From an uncultured Erythrobacteraceae bacterium (lineage in GTDB: Bacteria > Pseudomonadota > Alphaproteobacteria > Sphingomonadales > Sphingomonadaceae): a stretch of DNA of 7,171 nt. Below, piece by piece: positions 1-7,097 of the stretch. The translations under genes and the position numbers were made by a program. The stretch's first letter is position 1, and every line of letters starts with the position of its first letter. The notes beneath the pieces are model-generated. The model ran no database searches. It was not told the DNA's origin and saw nothing but the letters and a program-made list of their open reading frames with translations. The DNA lies in the NCBI GenBank assembly GCA_950071875.1, contig CATMNW010000125.1:1-7171 (forward strand). The letters are read 5' to 3'.

Positions 1-3000
1 GTCGGTGAGCAGACTACGCGCCGGGACAAGCAGCCCGATCCGGCCTGAGCGCCCATTACGCAGAAGTTGCTGACGCGCACCTGAAAAGCCGTAGAGTTCC
101 TCGAGCCGTTCGAGACGCAAAGGCTTGAGCGCGCGGGCGATCTCTAGTTCCAGGAGATGCGTAGTCGCACCCGACAGCGCATCTGTGCGCAGTCGCGTAT
201 CGGTCAGCACCTCGAAATGCTCGACCGCAATGGTCTCGACCCCTATGTCGAGCGTGCCGGCCTGGCGTGCTGCATCGATCCGCGCTTCGACGAGGCCGAG
301 AAACTCGTCAAATATGCCGTTTTGCAAAGCAATCGGCAACGCGAGGATGCGATTGAGCCAGCGCTGGATTGTTGGCAGGTCATCGACCATCCCGCCGTCG
401 GGCCCTTCGACCCTGAGCCCGCTCAATTCCTCAAACCGAGAAAGCGTAACGGCTTCCAGCTTGCCTGCGAACAACAGGCCGAACCAGCGATGAAGCGCCT
501 CCTTGGCGTAGGTGCTCTCGAGATTGTCGGCAGGATCAAAGAGGTTCTGCCCACCTGTCTGGCGCTGCCCTCGGGTCAGTGCCCCGAGGCTGTCGAGCCG
601 ACGTGCAATGGTCGATATAAACCGACGTTCGCCACGCACATCGGTGGTCACCGGGCGGAACAGCGGGGCCGACGCCTGATTGGTGCGGTTGGTACGGCCA
701 AGCCCTTGAATCGCGGCATCGGCCCGCCAGCCCGGCTCAAGCAGGAAGTGGACCCGGCGCATCTGATTCTTTGCCGCGAGGTCGGCATGATAACTGCGGC
801 CGGTGCCACCGGCATCGGAGAAAACCAGAATTCGCTTGGTTCCGTCCATAAAATCTCGCGTCTCGGTGACATTGGCGCGCGGAGAGCGCGACTGGAGCAC
901 CTGGCGCCCATCGCGTCCGACGATCAGGCGGCGGGTACGGCCGGTGACTTCGGCGACCTGATCGACACCAAACCGTTCGATGATCGCATCGAGCGCCGTC
1001 GCGATCGGCGGCAAGGCACAGAGCTGCTCGATCATGCTATCGCGCGCGGCAAGCGCCGAACGACAGAGAACAGGGGCACCGTTCTCATCACTCATCGGTT
1101 CGGACCGGGCATTGCCATTCTCGTCCGTAAACACGGCCATCAACCGAACCGGGAAGCTTTTGGTGAGGTAATCGACCACGTATTCACGGGGGGAAAGATC
1201 GATTTCGAGTGCTTCACGTTCCGCATCGGAGAGATCAGCGAGGCGGCGGTTGAGCATGGCTTCGGCGGTCGAGACGAGTTGCACTACAACAGCGTTGCCG
1301 TCGGCAAGTGCCGTATCAATCGCAGGCAGCAGGCTCGGCAGCTTCATCGATAGAAGGAGCTGCGCGAAGAAGCGCTGCTTGGTGCCTTCAAACACCGAAA
1401 GCGCAGCCGATTTGGCACCTGAATTCAGGGTATCGCCACTGTCAGTGTCGACGATCCGGGTTGCCTCGAGTGCCTCGCGCAGGTTGGCATGAATGATTGC
1501 CCAGGCGTCTGCATAGGCGTCATAAACCGCTACCTGGTCGGGGGTCAGGCAATGCTCCAGAATCTCGTACTCAACTCCGGCGAATGAAAGTGCCCTCGCC
1601 GCGTACAGTCCGAGTGCCTTCAGATCACGGGCGACCAGTTCCATGGCAGCGATACCGCCAGCGCGGATATCTGCGACAAAGGCTTCGCGATTGGCAAAAG
1701 CCGTCTCGGGACCCCACAGGCCAAGGCGGGTGGCATAGGCGAGATTATTGACGTCGGATGCCCCGGTCGCCGATGCGTAGAGCACTCGGGCGCGCGGCAA
1801 CAGATTCTGGATGCGAACACCGGCAATGCCCTGTTCCGATCCTTTGACCTTACCACGTGAGCCCTCCCCGCCTGCGGCGTTGGCCATCGCATGGGCTTCG
1901 TCGAAGACGATGAGCCCGTCGAAGTCCTCCCCTGCCCATTCGAGAATCTGATCGAGCCGGGTCGCGTCGCTTCGACCCGAACGGAGTGTCGGATAAGTCA
2001 CGAAGAGTATGCCCTCGCGCATCCCGATCGGGACACCGAGCTTCCATTGGCCAAGGGGCTGAACGTCGATGGGAAGGCCGCCGAGCGCGCTCCAATCGCG
2101 GCGGGCATCTTCGAGCAAAGCTTCGTTTTTGGAAATCCAGATGTGGCGCCGTTCACCCCTCACCCACCGGTCGAGGATGACAGATGCGACTTGTCTGCCC
2201 TTACCTGCGCCAGTTCCGTCACCAATAAAGTAGCCCATGCGGTAGGCGTGCCCTTCGGCGCTCGCCTTCAAGGCGCAGCCCTTGTCGTCGGGCTCGAACC
2301 GGCCCGGCAGATCGCGGGCATGCGCGCTTGCGGCATAGATTAGGGTCTCGGCCTGCGCCGCGGATAAGACACCTCCGGCAATGATGCTCGAAGGAAGCTG
2401 AGGCACCACTTCGGGCACGGGTGCGGTTATCGAACCCATCGCGACGGACTCGACCAGCGGGGTCGGATGCGGGACAGCATCTGCAATCGAGATCCGGCTC
2501 GGTCGGTAAGGCAAATAATGCCCAACCTGGCTTTCGATCGGCGCAGGTGCTTCGAGCGGAGTAAATTCAAGCGGCAGTATCGACGCCGCTGCCGCGGCTG
2601 GATGGATCTTAAGTGGAACCGGTTTCGTCCTGTTCGCCACCAGTCGAAGCGGCAAGGCTGGCTTGGTGCCGATGCTGGGTTCGGCGGGCAGGCTTACCCG
2701 GTCAGGGAGCATATCGATCAGCAAATGAAGCTCGGCAAAGTTTGCCGGCTGGGCGATGATCGGGCTGTTATCATCCTCAGCCTTGTCGAGAACCACGAGC
2801 CGGGTTGAGATAGAGGTGCCCTGCTTGACGAAGCCGCGCTCGATCGTCGCGTTGAGACGCAACGAGACGGGACCGGCGATCCCGACAAGAAACTTCGGAA
2901 GCTCGAACCATTCGGGCATCACTGCGACCAGGCGTCCACCAGGCAGAAGGCGCTTCCAGGCAGAACGCAAGTGCCGGTCGCCAGTGCGGCTATCGTGGCC

Positions 3001-3642
3001 CCTCTCGATACCGTGTGAATAGGGCGGGTTCATCAGCACCACGCTCGGACCCACGTCGGGCGTGAGAAGTTCGTCGATCAGTTCCCCGTCAAATCCCGTG
3101 ACTGTCGCCTCCGGAAACACGGCGCCCAGGCATTCGCGGCGCAGCGGCGATATCTCGTTGAGAGCAAGACGCGCAGCTGCCTTTGCTGCCCATACGCCCA
3201 GCATCCCGGTCCCGGCCGACGGCTCGAGAACCAGTTCATTGGCAGAAATCGCGCATGCCTTTGCAGCCATCCAGGCCAGACGGGGCGGCGTCGCGAATTG
3301 TTGCCACTCGATCTGCTCGTCGCTCCGGTTGGACTGGGTCGGGACCAGACCTTCAAGGCGCGTGAAAGCCTCATCGGCAAAGCTGGATGACATTGCAGGT
3401 GAGAATTCAGTTGCCTGCGCCAGGAACAACACCTGCGCCAATTCAAGTGCGGCATGGGCATCGCGTACGGACCAGCGTCCTTCGGCGTCGCTACCGCCGA
3501 AGTGATCGGCCATTGTTGCATTCACAGTGAGCCGTGAAATTGCTTGATCTGCAGCGAGCCGCGCGGCCAGCGCCCTCGCGGCTGCCAGCACTTGCGGCTC
3601 GGCGGGATCGGAGAATGCGAAAGCGGTATTTGCGTGTGACAT
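1..3642 (-). CDS. DarB-like DNA methyltransferase fused to strawberry-notch SF2 helicase (3' end outside window)
   Basis: The frame is open without a stop from ATG at 3642 to the left edge, giving 1214 residues; the C-terminus is missing. A strong AGGAGG (3649-3654) lies 6 nt before the ATG and fixes the start. Residues ~110-290 form a class I SAM-dependent methyltransferase: FATPP near 120, SAM-binding motif EPSAGTG at 140-146 and catalytic NPPY at 205-208, as in N6-adenine DNA methylases. A proline-rich linker (~300-410) follows. The helicase part has Walker A GDGTGAGKGR (474-483), DEAH (581-584) and SATG (624-627); FSDAGGTG (941-948) and QGLGRTNRTNQ (979-989) match the strawberry-notch C-terminal domain. 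Such fusions are common on plasmids, ICEs and phages; phage P1 DarB, which protects incoming DNA from type I restriction, has a related architecture. Antirestriction is inferred. All key motifs look intact. It lies downstream of the primase gene on the same strand and may be cotranscribed. Confidence 0.9.
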   Translation of the reverse strand, partial: MSHANTAFAFSDPAEPQVLAAARALAARLAADQAISRLTVNATMADHFGGSDAEGRWSVRDAHAALELAQVLFLAQATEFSPAMSSSFADEAFTRLEGLVPTQSNRSDEQIEWQQFATPPRLAWMAAKACAISANELVLEPSAGTGMLGVWAAKAAARLALNEISPLRRECLGAVFPEATVTGFDGELIDELLTPDVGPSVVLMNPPYSHGIERGHDSRTGDRHLRSAWKRLLPGGRLVAVMPEWFELPKFLVGIAGPVSLRLNATIERGFVKQGTSISTRLVVLDKAEDDNSPIIAQPANFAELHLLIDMLPDRVSLPAEPSIGTKPALPLRLVANRTKPVPLKIHPAAAAASILPLEFTPLEAPAPIESQVGHYLPYRPSRISIADAVPHPTPLVESVAMGSITAPVPEVVPQLPSSIIAGGVLSAAQAETLIYAASAHARDLPGRFEPDDKGCALKASAEGHAYRMGYFIGDGTGAGKGRQVASVILDRWVRGERRHIWISKNEALLEDARRDWSALGGLPIDVQPLGQWKLGVPIGMREGILFVTYPTLRSGRSDATRLDQILEWAGEDFDGLIVFDEAHAMANAAGGEGSRGKVKGSEQGIAGVRIQNLLPRARVLYASATGASDVNNLAYATRLGLWGPETAFANREAFVADIRAGGIAAMELVARDLKALGLYAARALSFAGVEYEILEHCLTPDQVAVYDAYADAWAIIHANLREALEATRIVDTDSGDTLNSGAKSAALSVFEGTKQRFFAQLLLSMKLPSLLPAIDTALADGNAVVVQLVSTAEAMLNRRLADLSDAEREALEIDLSPREYVVDYLTKSFPVRLMAVFTDENGNARSEPMSDENGAPVLCRSALAARDSMIEQLCALPPIATALDAIIERFGVDQVAEVTGRTRRLIVGRDGRQVLQSRSPRANVTETRDFMDGTKRILVFSDAGGTGRSYHADLAAKNQMRRVHFLLEPGWRADAAIQGLGRTNRTNQASAPLFRPVTTDVRGERRFISTIARRLDSLGALTRGQRQTGGQNLFDPADNLESTYAKEALHRWFGLLFAGKLEAVTLSRFEELSGLRVEGPDGGMVDDLPTIQRWLNRILALPIALQNGIFDEFLGLVEARIDAARQAGTLDIGVETIAVEHFEVLTDTRLRTDALSGATTHLLELEIARALKPLRLERLEELYGFSGARQQLLRNGRSGRIGLLVPARSLLTD

Positions 3643-3657
3643 GAGAGACCTCCTGAA

Positions 3658-3720
3658 GAGGCCCTGGGTTTGTCCGGGTGTCCGTTCGGATGGATCCGCC
3701 CGGGGGCCTCACAAGGCCCC
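3658..3720 (-). promoter_or_regulatory. Structured leader with competing hairpins before the methyltransferase-helicase gene
   Basis: In the minus-strand transcript, the 103-nt gap between the primase stop and the next start holds a perfect 7-bp hairpin (arms 3714-3720 and 3703-3709, loop UGUG). The second arm, AGGCCC, can instead pair with GGGCCUC at 3658-3664, forming a 7-bp helix (3704-3710 with 3658-3664) that ends 3 nt before the Shine-Dalgarno. An inner 5-bp helix CCGGG/CCCGG (3699-3703 with 3674-3678) fits inside the long-range one. No T-run follows, so it is not an intrinsic terminator. The complementarity is seen directly; a role in translation or mRNA processing is inferred and could be chance in GC-rich DNA. 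Confidence 0.4.
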
Positions 3721-3745
3721 AAGCCCGCTTTCCTCTCACCGACAT

Positions 3746-4654
3746 TCAGACCGCAGCTCGGACTGAGCGCATGAGCACATCATTCCAGTCGTCGCCGGTT
3801 AGCTCCGGACGCCTGGTGACAATCAGCCGCCCTTCGCAAGCGTAGGCCTCTCGCGCACGCTCTTCAGCAAGGTGCCCGCCCGCATCATTGTCGACAAAGA
3901 GATACAGCTGGTGCACCGATTCCGGGATTGTGGCCAAGCCGAAGCGTTCGTTTCCTAGCGTCGCCCAGCAGGGAACCTTGAACATTTGCATCGCTGAGAG
4001 GGCCGTTTCATTTCCCTCTGCGAGGCCAAGGCGTCCCCCATTCGGGTACGCGAAACGCACCGCCCCAGAACCGGGGCTGCCTAACGCACGCCTGGGCTGA
4101 TCGAAAGAAGCCAAGCTGGTTTTGTCGAGGTCAAGGAAGGAGCGGTGCAGCGCCAGAATTCCGGCATCATTGCGCACGGCCGCCACCATCGCGGGTAGAA
4201 ACCGGACAGCACCCTTTGGCCCAAGCGGCATACGCGGGTGGAAACGCAGCTCCGGCGAAGAAATCGTGATGCCTCTGGACACGAGGTACTTCTCGGCGGG
4301 GCTACCGGTGATGGTCGACGCCTCACGCCAAAGCCTCAGCGCATTGCGATTGGCGACTTCCTCGCGCGGTTCGGTCACGATCGGACCACTCGTGCCATCG
4401 AACAGGTCCGCAATTCGTATTCCGAGCCCGGCCATGGCTTCTATCACCGCCTCGTTCGTGCAGCCGGCAAAGCAATGAACGAGGATTGCACGCTTTCCGA
4501 GCGTGATGCTTAGCGAAGGAGTGCGGTCGTCGTGGGCCGGGCAGCAGCACATTCCGCGCGAACGCGACCAGGCACCGCCCAGCTGCTCGACTATCTTGCG
4601 CGCGCGGTTTTCCAGTTGCCCGCCTTGGAATCGGGATGATCGGTGTTGGTGCAT
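3746..4654 (-). CDS. CHC2 zinc-finger/Toprim primase-like protein of mobile elements
   Basis: This 302-residue protein resembles the Toprim-domain primase-like proteins of alphaproteobacterial plasmids and ICEs. An N-terminal CHC2-type zinc finger has C38-x2-H41 in CCPAHDDRTPSL and C61-x3-C65 in VHCFAGC. A middle segment (~105-200) resembles the DUF7146 linker of this family. The C-terminal Toprim domain has the acidic motif AEGNETAL (E213), the metal-binding VDNDAGG (D255, D257) and GDDWND (287-292). There is no helicase domain, so it would need another helicase; the neighbouring gene encodes one. By family it should make primers on single-stranded DNA, for example when a transferred strand is converted to duplex, but that activity is inferred. 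ATG at 4654 is preceded by GGAG (4662-4665) at 7 nt. It is divergent from the transglycosylase gene and 103 bp upstream of the methyltransferase-helicase gene. Confidence 0.85.
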   Translation of the reverse strand: MHQHRSSRFQGGQLENRARKIVEQLGGAWSRSRGMCCCPAHDDRTPSLSITLGKRAILVHCFAGCTNEAVIEAMAGLGIRIADLFDGTSGPIVTEPREEVANRNALRLWREASTITGSPAEKYLVSRGITISSPELRFHPRMPLGPKGAVRFLPAMVAAVRNDAGILALHRSFLDLDKTSLASFDQPRRALGSPGSGAVRFAYPNGGRLGLAEGNETALSAMQMFKVPCWATLGNERFGLATIPESVHQLYLFVDNDAGGHLAEERAREAYACEGRLIVTRRPELTGDDWNDVLMRSVRAAV

Positions 4655-4734
4655 GGGGCATCTCCATCGTAACGTGCCTCCACCCGCGCAGCCTCCGCTC
4701 TGCGTCGCTGACGTTTCATTTTCCTACATCAGAT

Positions 4735-4749
4735 GTTCTATATATGTTC
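4735..4749. promoter_or_regulatory. Putative LexA (SOS) box, GTTC-N7-GTTC
   Basis: GTTC at 4735-4738 and GTTC at 4746-4749 are separated by exactly seven bases, TATATAT. Alphaproteobacterial LexA is known to bind the direct repeat GTTC-N7-GTTC. The site is in the AT-rich part of the gap between two divergent genes, 31 nt before the transglycosylase ATG (4781) and 80 nt before the primase ATG (4654). A TATATA within it could act as a -10 element on either strand, so bound LexA would block RNA polymerase. I could not find a convincing -35 hexamer for either direction. Regulation is inferred. Confidence 0.6.
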
Positions 4750-4780
4750 TTTCCCGATTCGACCATTAAAGGATTCGGGA

Positions 4781-5440
4781 ATGAGACTGAAATGGGCAGT
4801 AGCCGCAGTGGCAACGGCAGGACTTGGGTTCGTCCTCCCCGCTCACGCGCAGGAACTTGAGCCCAATCAGATGACCGTTGCCTCGGAGTTGACGACCGAC
4901 GGCTTCCGCGTTGCAGAAGGAACCGATGGCTTCCTTCTCGTCGAACACGGCATTTGGAGAAAGCCTCCAACGGCCTCGTCCGAGCCGCCGGCTACCGATG
5001 CGGGTCGAACCTATCTGCCCTATCGATATCCAAAGCCCCAAGGCAGCGCGCCATCGGGCTTCCGTCGGGCAAGCTACCTTCCTCATGTTTACGCTGCTGA
5101 GGCTCAATACTCGCTACCAAGCGGCCTTCTCGACGCTCTTGTATGGACGGAATCACGATATAATCCGATGGCCATCAGCAAGGCCGGGGCCGCAGGCTTG
5201 GGGCAATTGATGCCAGGGACAGCGCGGGACCTTGGCGTTTCAAATCGCTCCGATCCCAAGGCAAACATCTTGGGTGCGGCCCGATACCTACGCCAGATGC
5301 TGGACAAGTTCGGGGTGGTTCATCTGGCCCTCGCCGCATACAACGCAGGTCCAGGTGCCGTCGAGCGCGCAGGCGGTATTCCTCGCAATGGCGAGACGCC
5401 GGCCTATGTGCGCGAAGTGCTGCGCCATTGGCGTTTTTGA
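4781..5440 (+). CDS. Secreted lytic transglycosylase, VirB1/SLT family
   Basis: This 219-residue protein cleaves peptidoglycan glycan strands, presumably in the periplasm. Residues 1-23 are a clear signal peptide: MRLK, a hydrophobic core, and a PAHA|Q cleavage site. Residues ~24-98 are a variable linker with a Pro-rich part. Residues ~99-219 form the SLT catalytic domain: WTESRYNP with catalytic glutamate E124, GLGQLMPGTA (139-148), AYNAGPGAV (186-194) and the terminal ETPAYV (206-211 region). The start at 4781 is chosen because AAAGGA (4768-4773) sits 7 nt upstream and the signal peptide begins there; the ATG at 4733 adds 16 unlikely residues and lies in the probable promoter. Similar enzymes serve type IV secretion or conjugation systems by opening the cell wall locally; such a system would lie outside this window. 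A putative LexA box is just upstream, and the next gene follows after 12 nt. Confidence 0.92.
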   Translation: MRLKWAVAAVATAGLGFVLPAHAQELEPNQMTVASELTTDGFRVAEGTDGFLLVEHGIWRKPPTASSEPPATDAGRTYLPYRYPKPQGSAPSGFRRASYLPHVYAAEAQYSLPSGLLDALVWTESRYNPMAISKAGAAGLGQLMPGTARDLGVSNRSDPKANILGAARYLRQMLDKFGVVHLALAAYNAGPGAVERAGGIPRNGETPAYVREVLRHWRF

Positions 5441-5452
5441 ACGGGGGGTGTT

Positions 5453-5650
5453 GTGAGCGCGGGTCGAATACGCGTCTCGGGAATTTTAAGCCGCGGTAGA
5501 CGCGGGATGTTCCTGACCACGACAGACGAAGTCGTCTGGATCATCGAGAGCGAAGAACCCGAATGCGAATTCGTCGGATCAGCGGTGATTGTCGAGGGGG
5601 TTGTCGCAGGTCGAGATCGTTTGCGCGCAGACTGGATTGGACTGGTCTGA
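5453..5650 (+). CDS. Small hypothetical protein, DUF5818-like
   Basis: This 65-residue protein starts at GTG 5453, 12 nt after the transglycosylase stop, and is probably cotranscribed with it. A G-rich run (5443-5448) is the only ribosome-site candidate and is weak, so translational coupling is possible. There is no signal peptide or membrane segment. The pattern (basic start, RIRVSGIL, GMFLTTTDEVVWII, then VGSAVIVEGVVAGRDRL) alternates short beta strands. It resembles small sphingomonad proteins annotated DUF5818, which look like a single small beta-barrel of OB type. The family match is from memory of its pattern, and the function is unknown. The gene ends 15 nt from the convergent integrase stop, with no obvious terminator between them. 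Confidence 0.65.
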   Translation: MSAGRIRVSGILSRGRRGMFLTTTDEVVWIIESEEPECEFVGSAVIVEGVVAGRDRLRADWIGLV

Positions 5651-5665
5651 TCGAAGCCATAGTTA

Positions 5666-6919
5666 TCAGGCTGCGCGCTTCCCTGCCTTCTTGATGTCGA
5701 TCACCTTCCCGCCGCTCAGATAGTCAGCCCAGTCCTGCATCATCCGGCGCCGAGGAGCCAGGTATTCAGCGGCATTGTAAGCTCCACGCACGTCGTTTTT
5801 CTCCGAATGCGCGAGCTGTAGTTCGACCCAATCCTCATGGTATTTCCTGATCCACATGGGCGGCTTACCGAACTCGACCAACTGCTCATTGGCCCAGGTG
5901 CTCGCCAAGCCCCGGAAGCCGTGTACGGTTTGGCGGCTGTGGTATCCGAGGCGATAGAGCGCGTAGATCATTGTGTTCTCTGAAAGCGGCTTGTTCGGGC
6001 CGTTGCCCGGGAAGAGAAACTCGTCAGCCGCTGCTGCTATCATAGATTTCGCGATGTGCGTTGCCTGCTGCGAGAGGGGCACCAAATGTTCTCGTCCCAT
6101 CTTCATTCGCTCTGCTGGTATGCGCCAGACAGGTGATTTGCCGCCCAGGTCTTCAAACTCGGATTTGGCGGCGAAACGCAGTTCCTTGGTTCGAACCCAA
6201 GTCAGGAGCGCAAAGAGAACTGCGTCACGGGTGATCGCGGACCGTCGTTCGCCCTCTTCCTGATAGGCATGCAGCTTCTCGATAAATGCGGGCAATTCGC
6301 TGAGCGGCAACCGGCTCATATGCTTCACTCTTGGTCGCGGCTTTAGCGCCCCACGCAAATGTGTCGTCGGATCGTTCGACGCCAGACCACACGCGATTGC
6401 GAACTGGAAGACTTGCCCCACCCCTTGCTTTGCACGGCGGCTGATATCGAGCGCGCCTCTTGCTTCGATCTTGCGGATCATTGCCAGGACATCAGGCGCC
6501 GTGATTTCATACACGAGTTTCTCACCGATGGCTGGAAAGACGTCCCTTTCCATGCGCGACCAGACGCGTTCGGCGTGCGCGGCATTCAACGCGCTCTTTC
6601 GATTTTCATGCCAGCGCTTTGCGACCTCGAAGAAGGTGGCTCCCTCCTGCGAGATCACTTCCCCCTTGGATTTCATTGGATCCTTGCCCTCGGCTAGCAA
6701 CGCCTTTGCGGCTGTGCGCTTGTCGCGCGCGGCAGCTATCCCGAGATCTGGGTAAGCGCCGAACGAGAGCAACTTCTCCTTGCCCGCGAAGCGGTACTTC
6801 ATCCGCCATAACTTTGACCCGTTCGGCTGGACGAACAGGAATAAGCCCTCCCCGTCGGCCAGCTTGTAGGCGCGCTCGCGTGGCTTGGAATTTCGGGCCT
6901 GAATCTCCGTGAGAGGCAT
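5666..6919 (-). CDS. P4-type tyrosine site-specific integrase
   Basis: The 417-residue protein integrates and excises the element. It starts with the family's arm-binding domain (DUF4102 type): MPLTEIQARNSKPRERAYKL, then DGEGLFLFVQPNGSKLWR and LLSFGAYPDLGIAAAR. A core-binding domain spans ~95-190. The catalytic domain has all expected residues: R243 in TWVRTKELR, K273 in RMKMGREHLVPL, H333 and R336 in HGFR, H371 in LQLAHSEK, and the nucleophile Y381 in VRGAYN. The length is usual for the family. The start at 6919 is chosen because the conserved family N-terminus begins there and AAAGGAG (6931-6937) lies upstream, though at a long 11-nt spacing. An in-frame ATG at 7093 would run through the tRNA terminator. 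The gene begins 178 bp from the tRNA-Met 3' end and reads into the element, the classic arrangement for integration into that tRNA. No damage is visible. Confidence 0.95.
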   Translation of the reverse strand: MPLTEIQARNSKPRERAYKLADGEGLFLFVQPNGSKLWRMKYRFAGKEKLLSFGAYPDLGIAAARDKRTAAKALLAEGKDPMKSKGEVISQEGATFFEVAKRWHENRKSALNAAHAERVWSRMERDVFPAIGEKLVYEITAPDVLAMIRKIEARGALDISRRAKQGVGQVFQFAIACGLASNDPTTHLRGALKPRPRVKHMSRLPLSELPAFIEKLHAYQEEGERRSAITRDAVLFALLTWVRTKELRFAAKSEFEDLGGKSPVWRIPAERMKMGREHLVPLSQQATHIAKSMIAAAADEFLFPGNGPNKPLSENTMIYALYRLGYHSRQTVHGFRGLASTWANEQLVEFGKPPMWIRKYHEDWVELQLAHSEKNDVRGAYNAAEYLAPRRRMMQDWADYLSGGKVIDIKKAGKRAA

Positions 6920-6924
6920 TGGGG

Positions 6925-6944
6925 GTATCGCTCCTTTCCGATAC
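6925..6944 (-). promoter_or_regulatory. Hairpin presenting the integrase Shine-Dalgarno in its loop
   Basis: In the minus-strand transcript GUAUCG (6944-6939) and CGAUAC (6930-6925) form a perfect 6-bp stem around an 8-nt loop, GAAAGGAG, which is the integrase ribosome binding site. The stem ends 5 nt before the ATG codon. The repeat is seen directly. It may be an RNA structure tuning integrase translation, or a protein-binding site in DNA. Confidence 0.45.
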
Positions 6945-6950
6945 TCCGCG

Positions 6951-6972
6951 AAAATACCCCCAAAATACCCCC
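6951..6972 (+). repeat. Two tandem 11-bp repeats AAAATACCCCC upstream of the integrase
   Basis: AAAATACCCCC occurs at 6951-6961 and again directly at 6962-6972. An inverted partial copy, GGGGGTAT, lies at 6921-6928 beside the integrase start. The 11-bp period is close to one helical turn, so a protein could bind both units on one DNA face. Position 32-53 bp upstream of the integrase start suggests arm-type integrase sites, an excisionase site or an autoregulation site. The function is inferred. Confidence 0.6.
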
Positions 6973-7058
6973 ACACCAAATCTGGCTGCATGTGGAAGAC
7001 CATGGGCGCATGCGGACGCGAATCACCCGCAACCCTCTGCTTTTCTTTCGATTTTTGG

Positions 7059-7087
7059 AAAAATGCGGAAGCTAGTGGAAGCTTCCG
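7059..7087 (-). terminator. Probable rho-independent terminator after tRNA-Met
   Basis: On the minus strand, 10 nt after the tRNA CCA end, CGGAAGC (7087-7081) and GCTTCCG (7072-7066) form a perfect 7-bp stem with an 8-nt loop. This is followed by CA and five T residues (7063-7059). It would end tRNA transcription before the integrase gene. It lies on the element side of the expected attachment site, so the element may have brought it. Confidence 0.55.
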
Positions 7088-7097
7088 GATCAAGGAA

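Noticed and set aside
157..1353. A 398-codon open frame on the plus strand
   Set aside because: It lies fully antisense to the strawberry-notch helicase frame, which carries recognisable motifs through this stretch. Its product is rich in Arg, Ala and Gly with no domain, as expected of a shadow frame in GC-rich DNA.
1..3642. Possible frameshift or decay in the large minus-strand gene, since several overlapping frames occur in the region
   Set aside because: All motifs checked (EPSAGTG, NPPY, Walker A, DEAH, SATG, FSDAGGTG, GRTNRTNQ) fall in the same frame, and no in-frame stop occurs from 3642 to 1.
3491..3745. Minus-strand frame starting with ATG next to the primase stop (TGAATG), 84 codons
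   Set aside because: It has the position for coupled translation but overlaps the methyltransferase gene by about 150 nt in another frame and has an Arg-rich product without a known pattern. The AGGAGG before 3642 fits the large gene.
4687..4704. Inverted repeat CGCAG/CTGCG in the primase leader
   Set aside because: Only 5 bp with an 8-nt loop, not near the ribosome site and without a T-run; easily chance in GC-rich DNA.
4733..4780. Upstream ATG for the lytic transglycosylase
   Set aside because: It would put 16 residues before a standard signal peptide, begins inside the putative LexA box and promoter, and has no ribosome site; the ATG at 4781 has a good one.
6920..7093. 58-residue N-terminal extension of the integrase
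   Set aside because: It crosses the tRNA terminator and repeat region and starts 5 nt from the tRNA end. Family members usually begin at MPLTEIQ-like residues, here at 6919.
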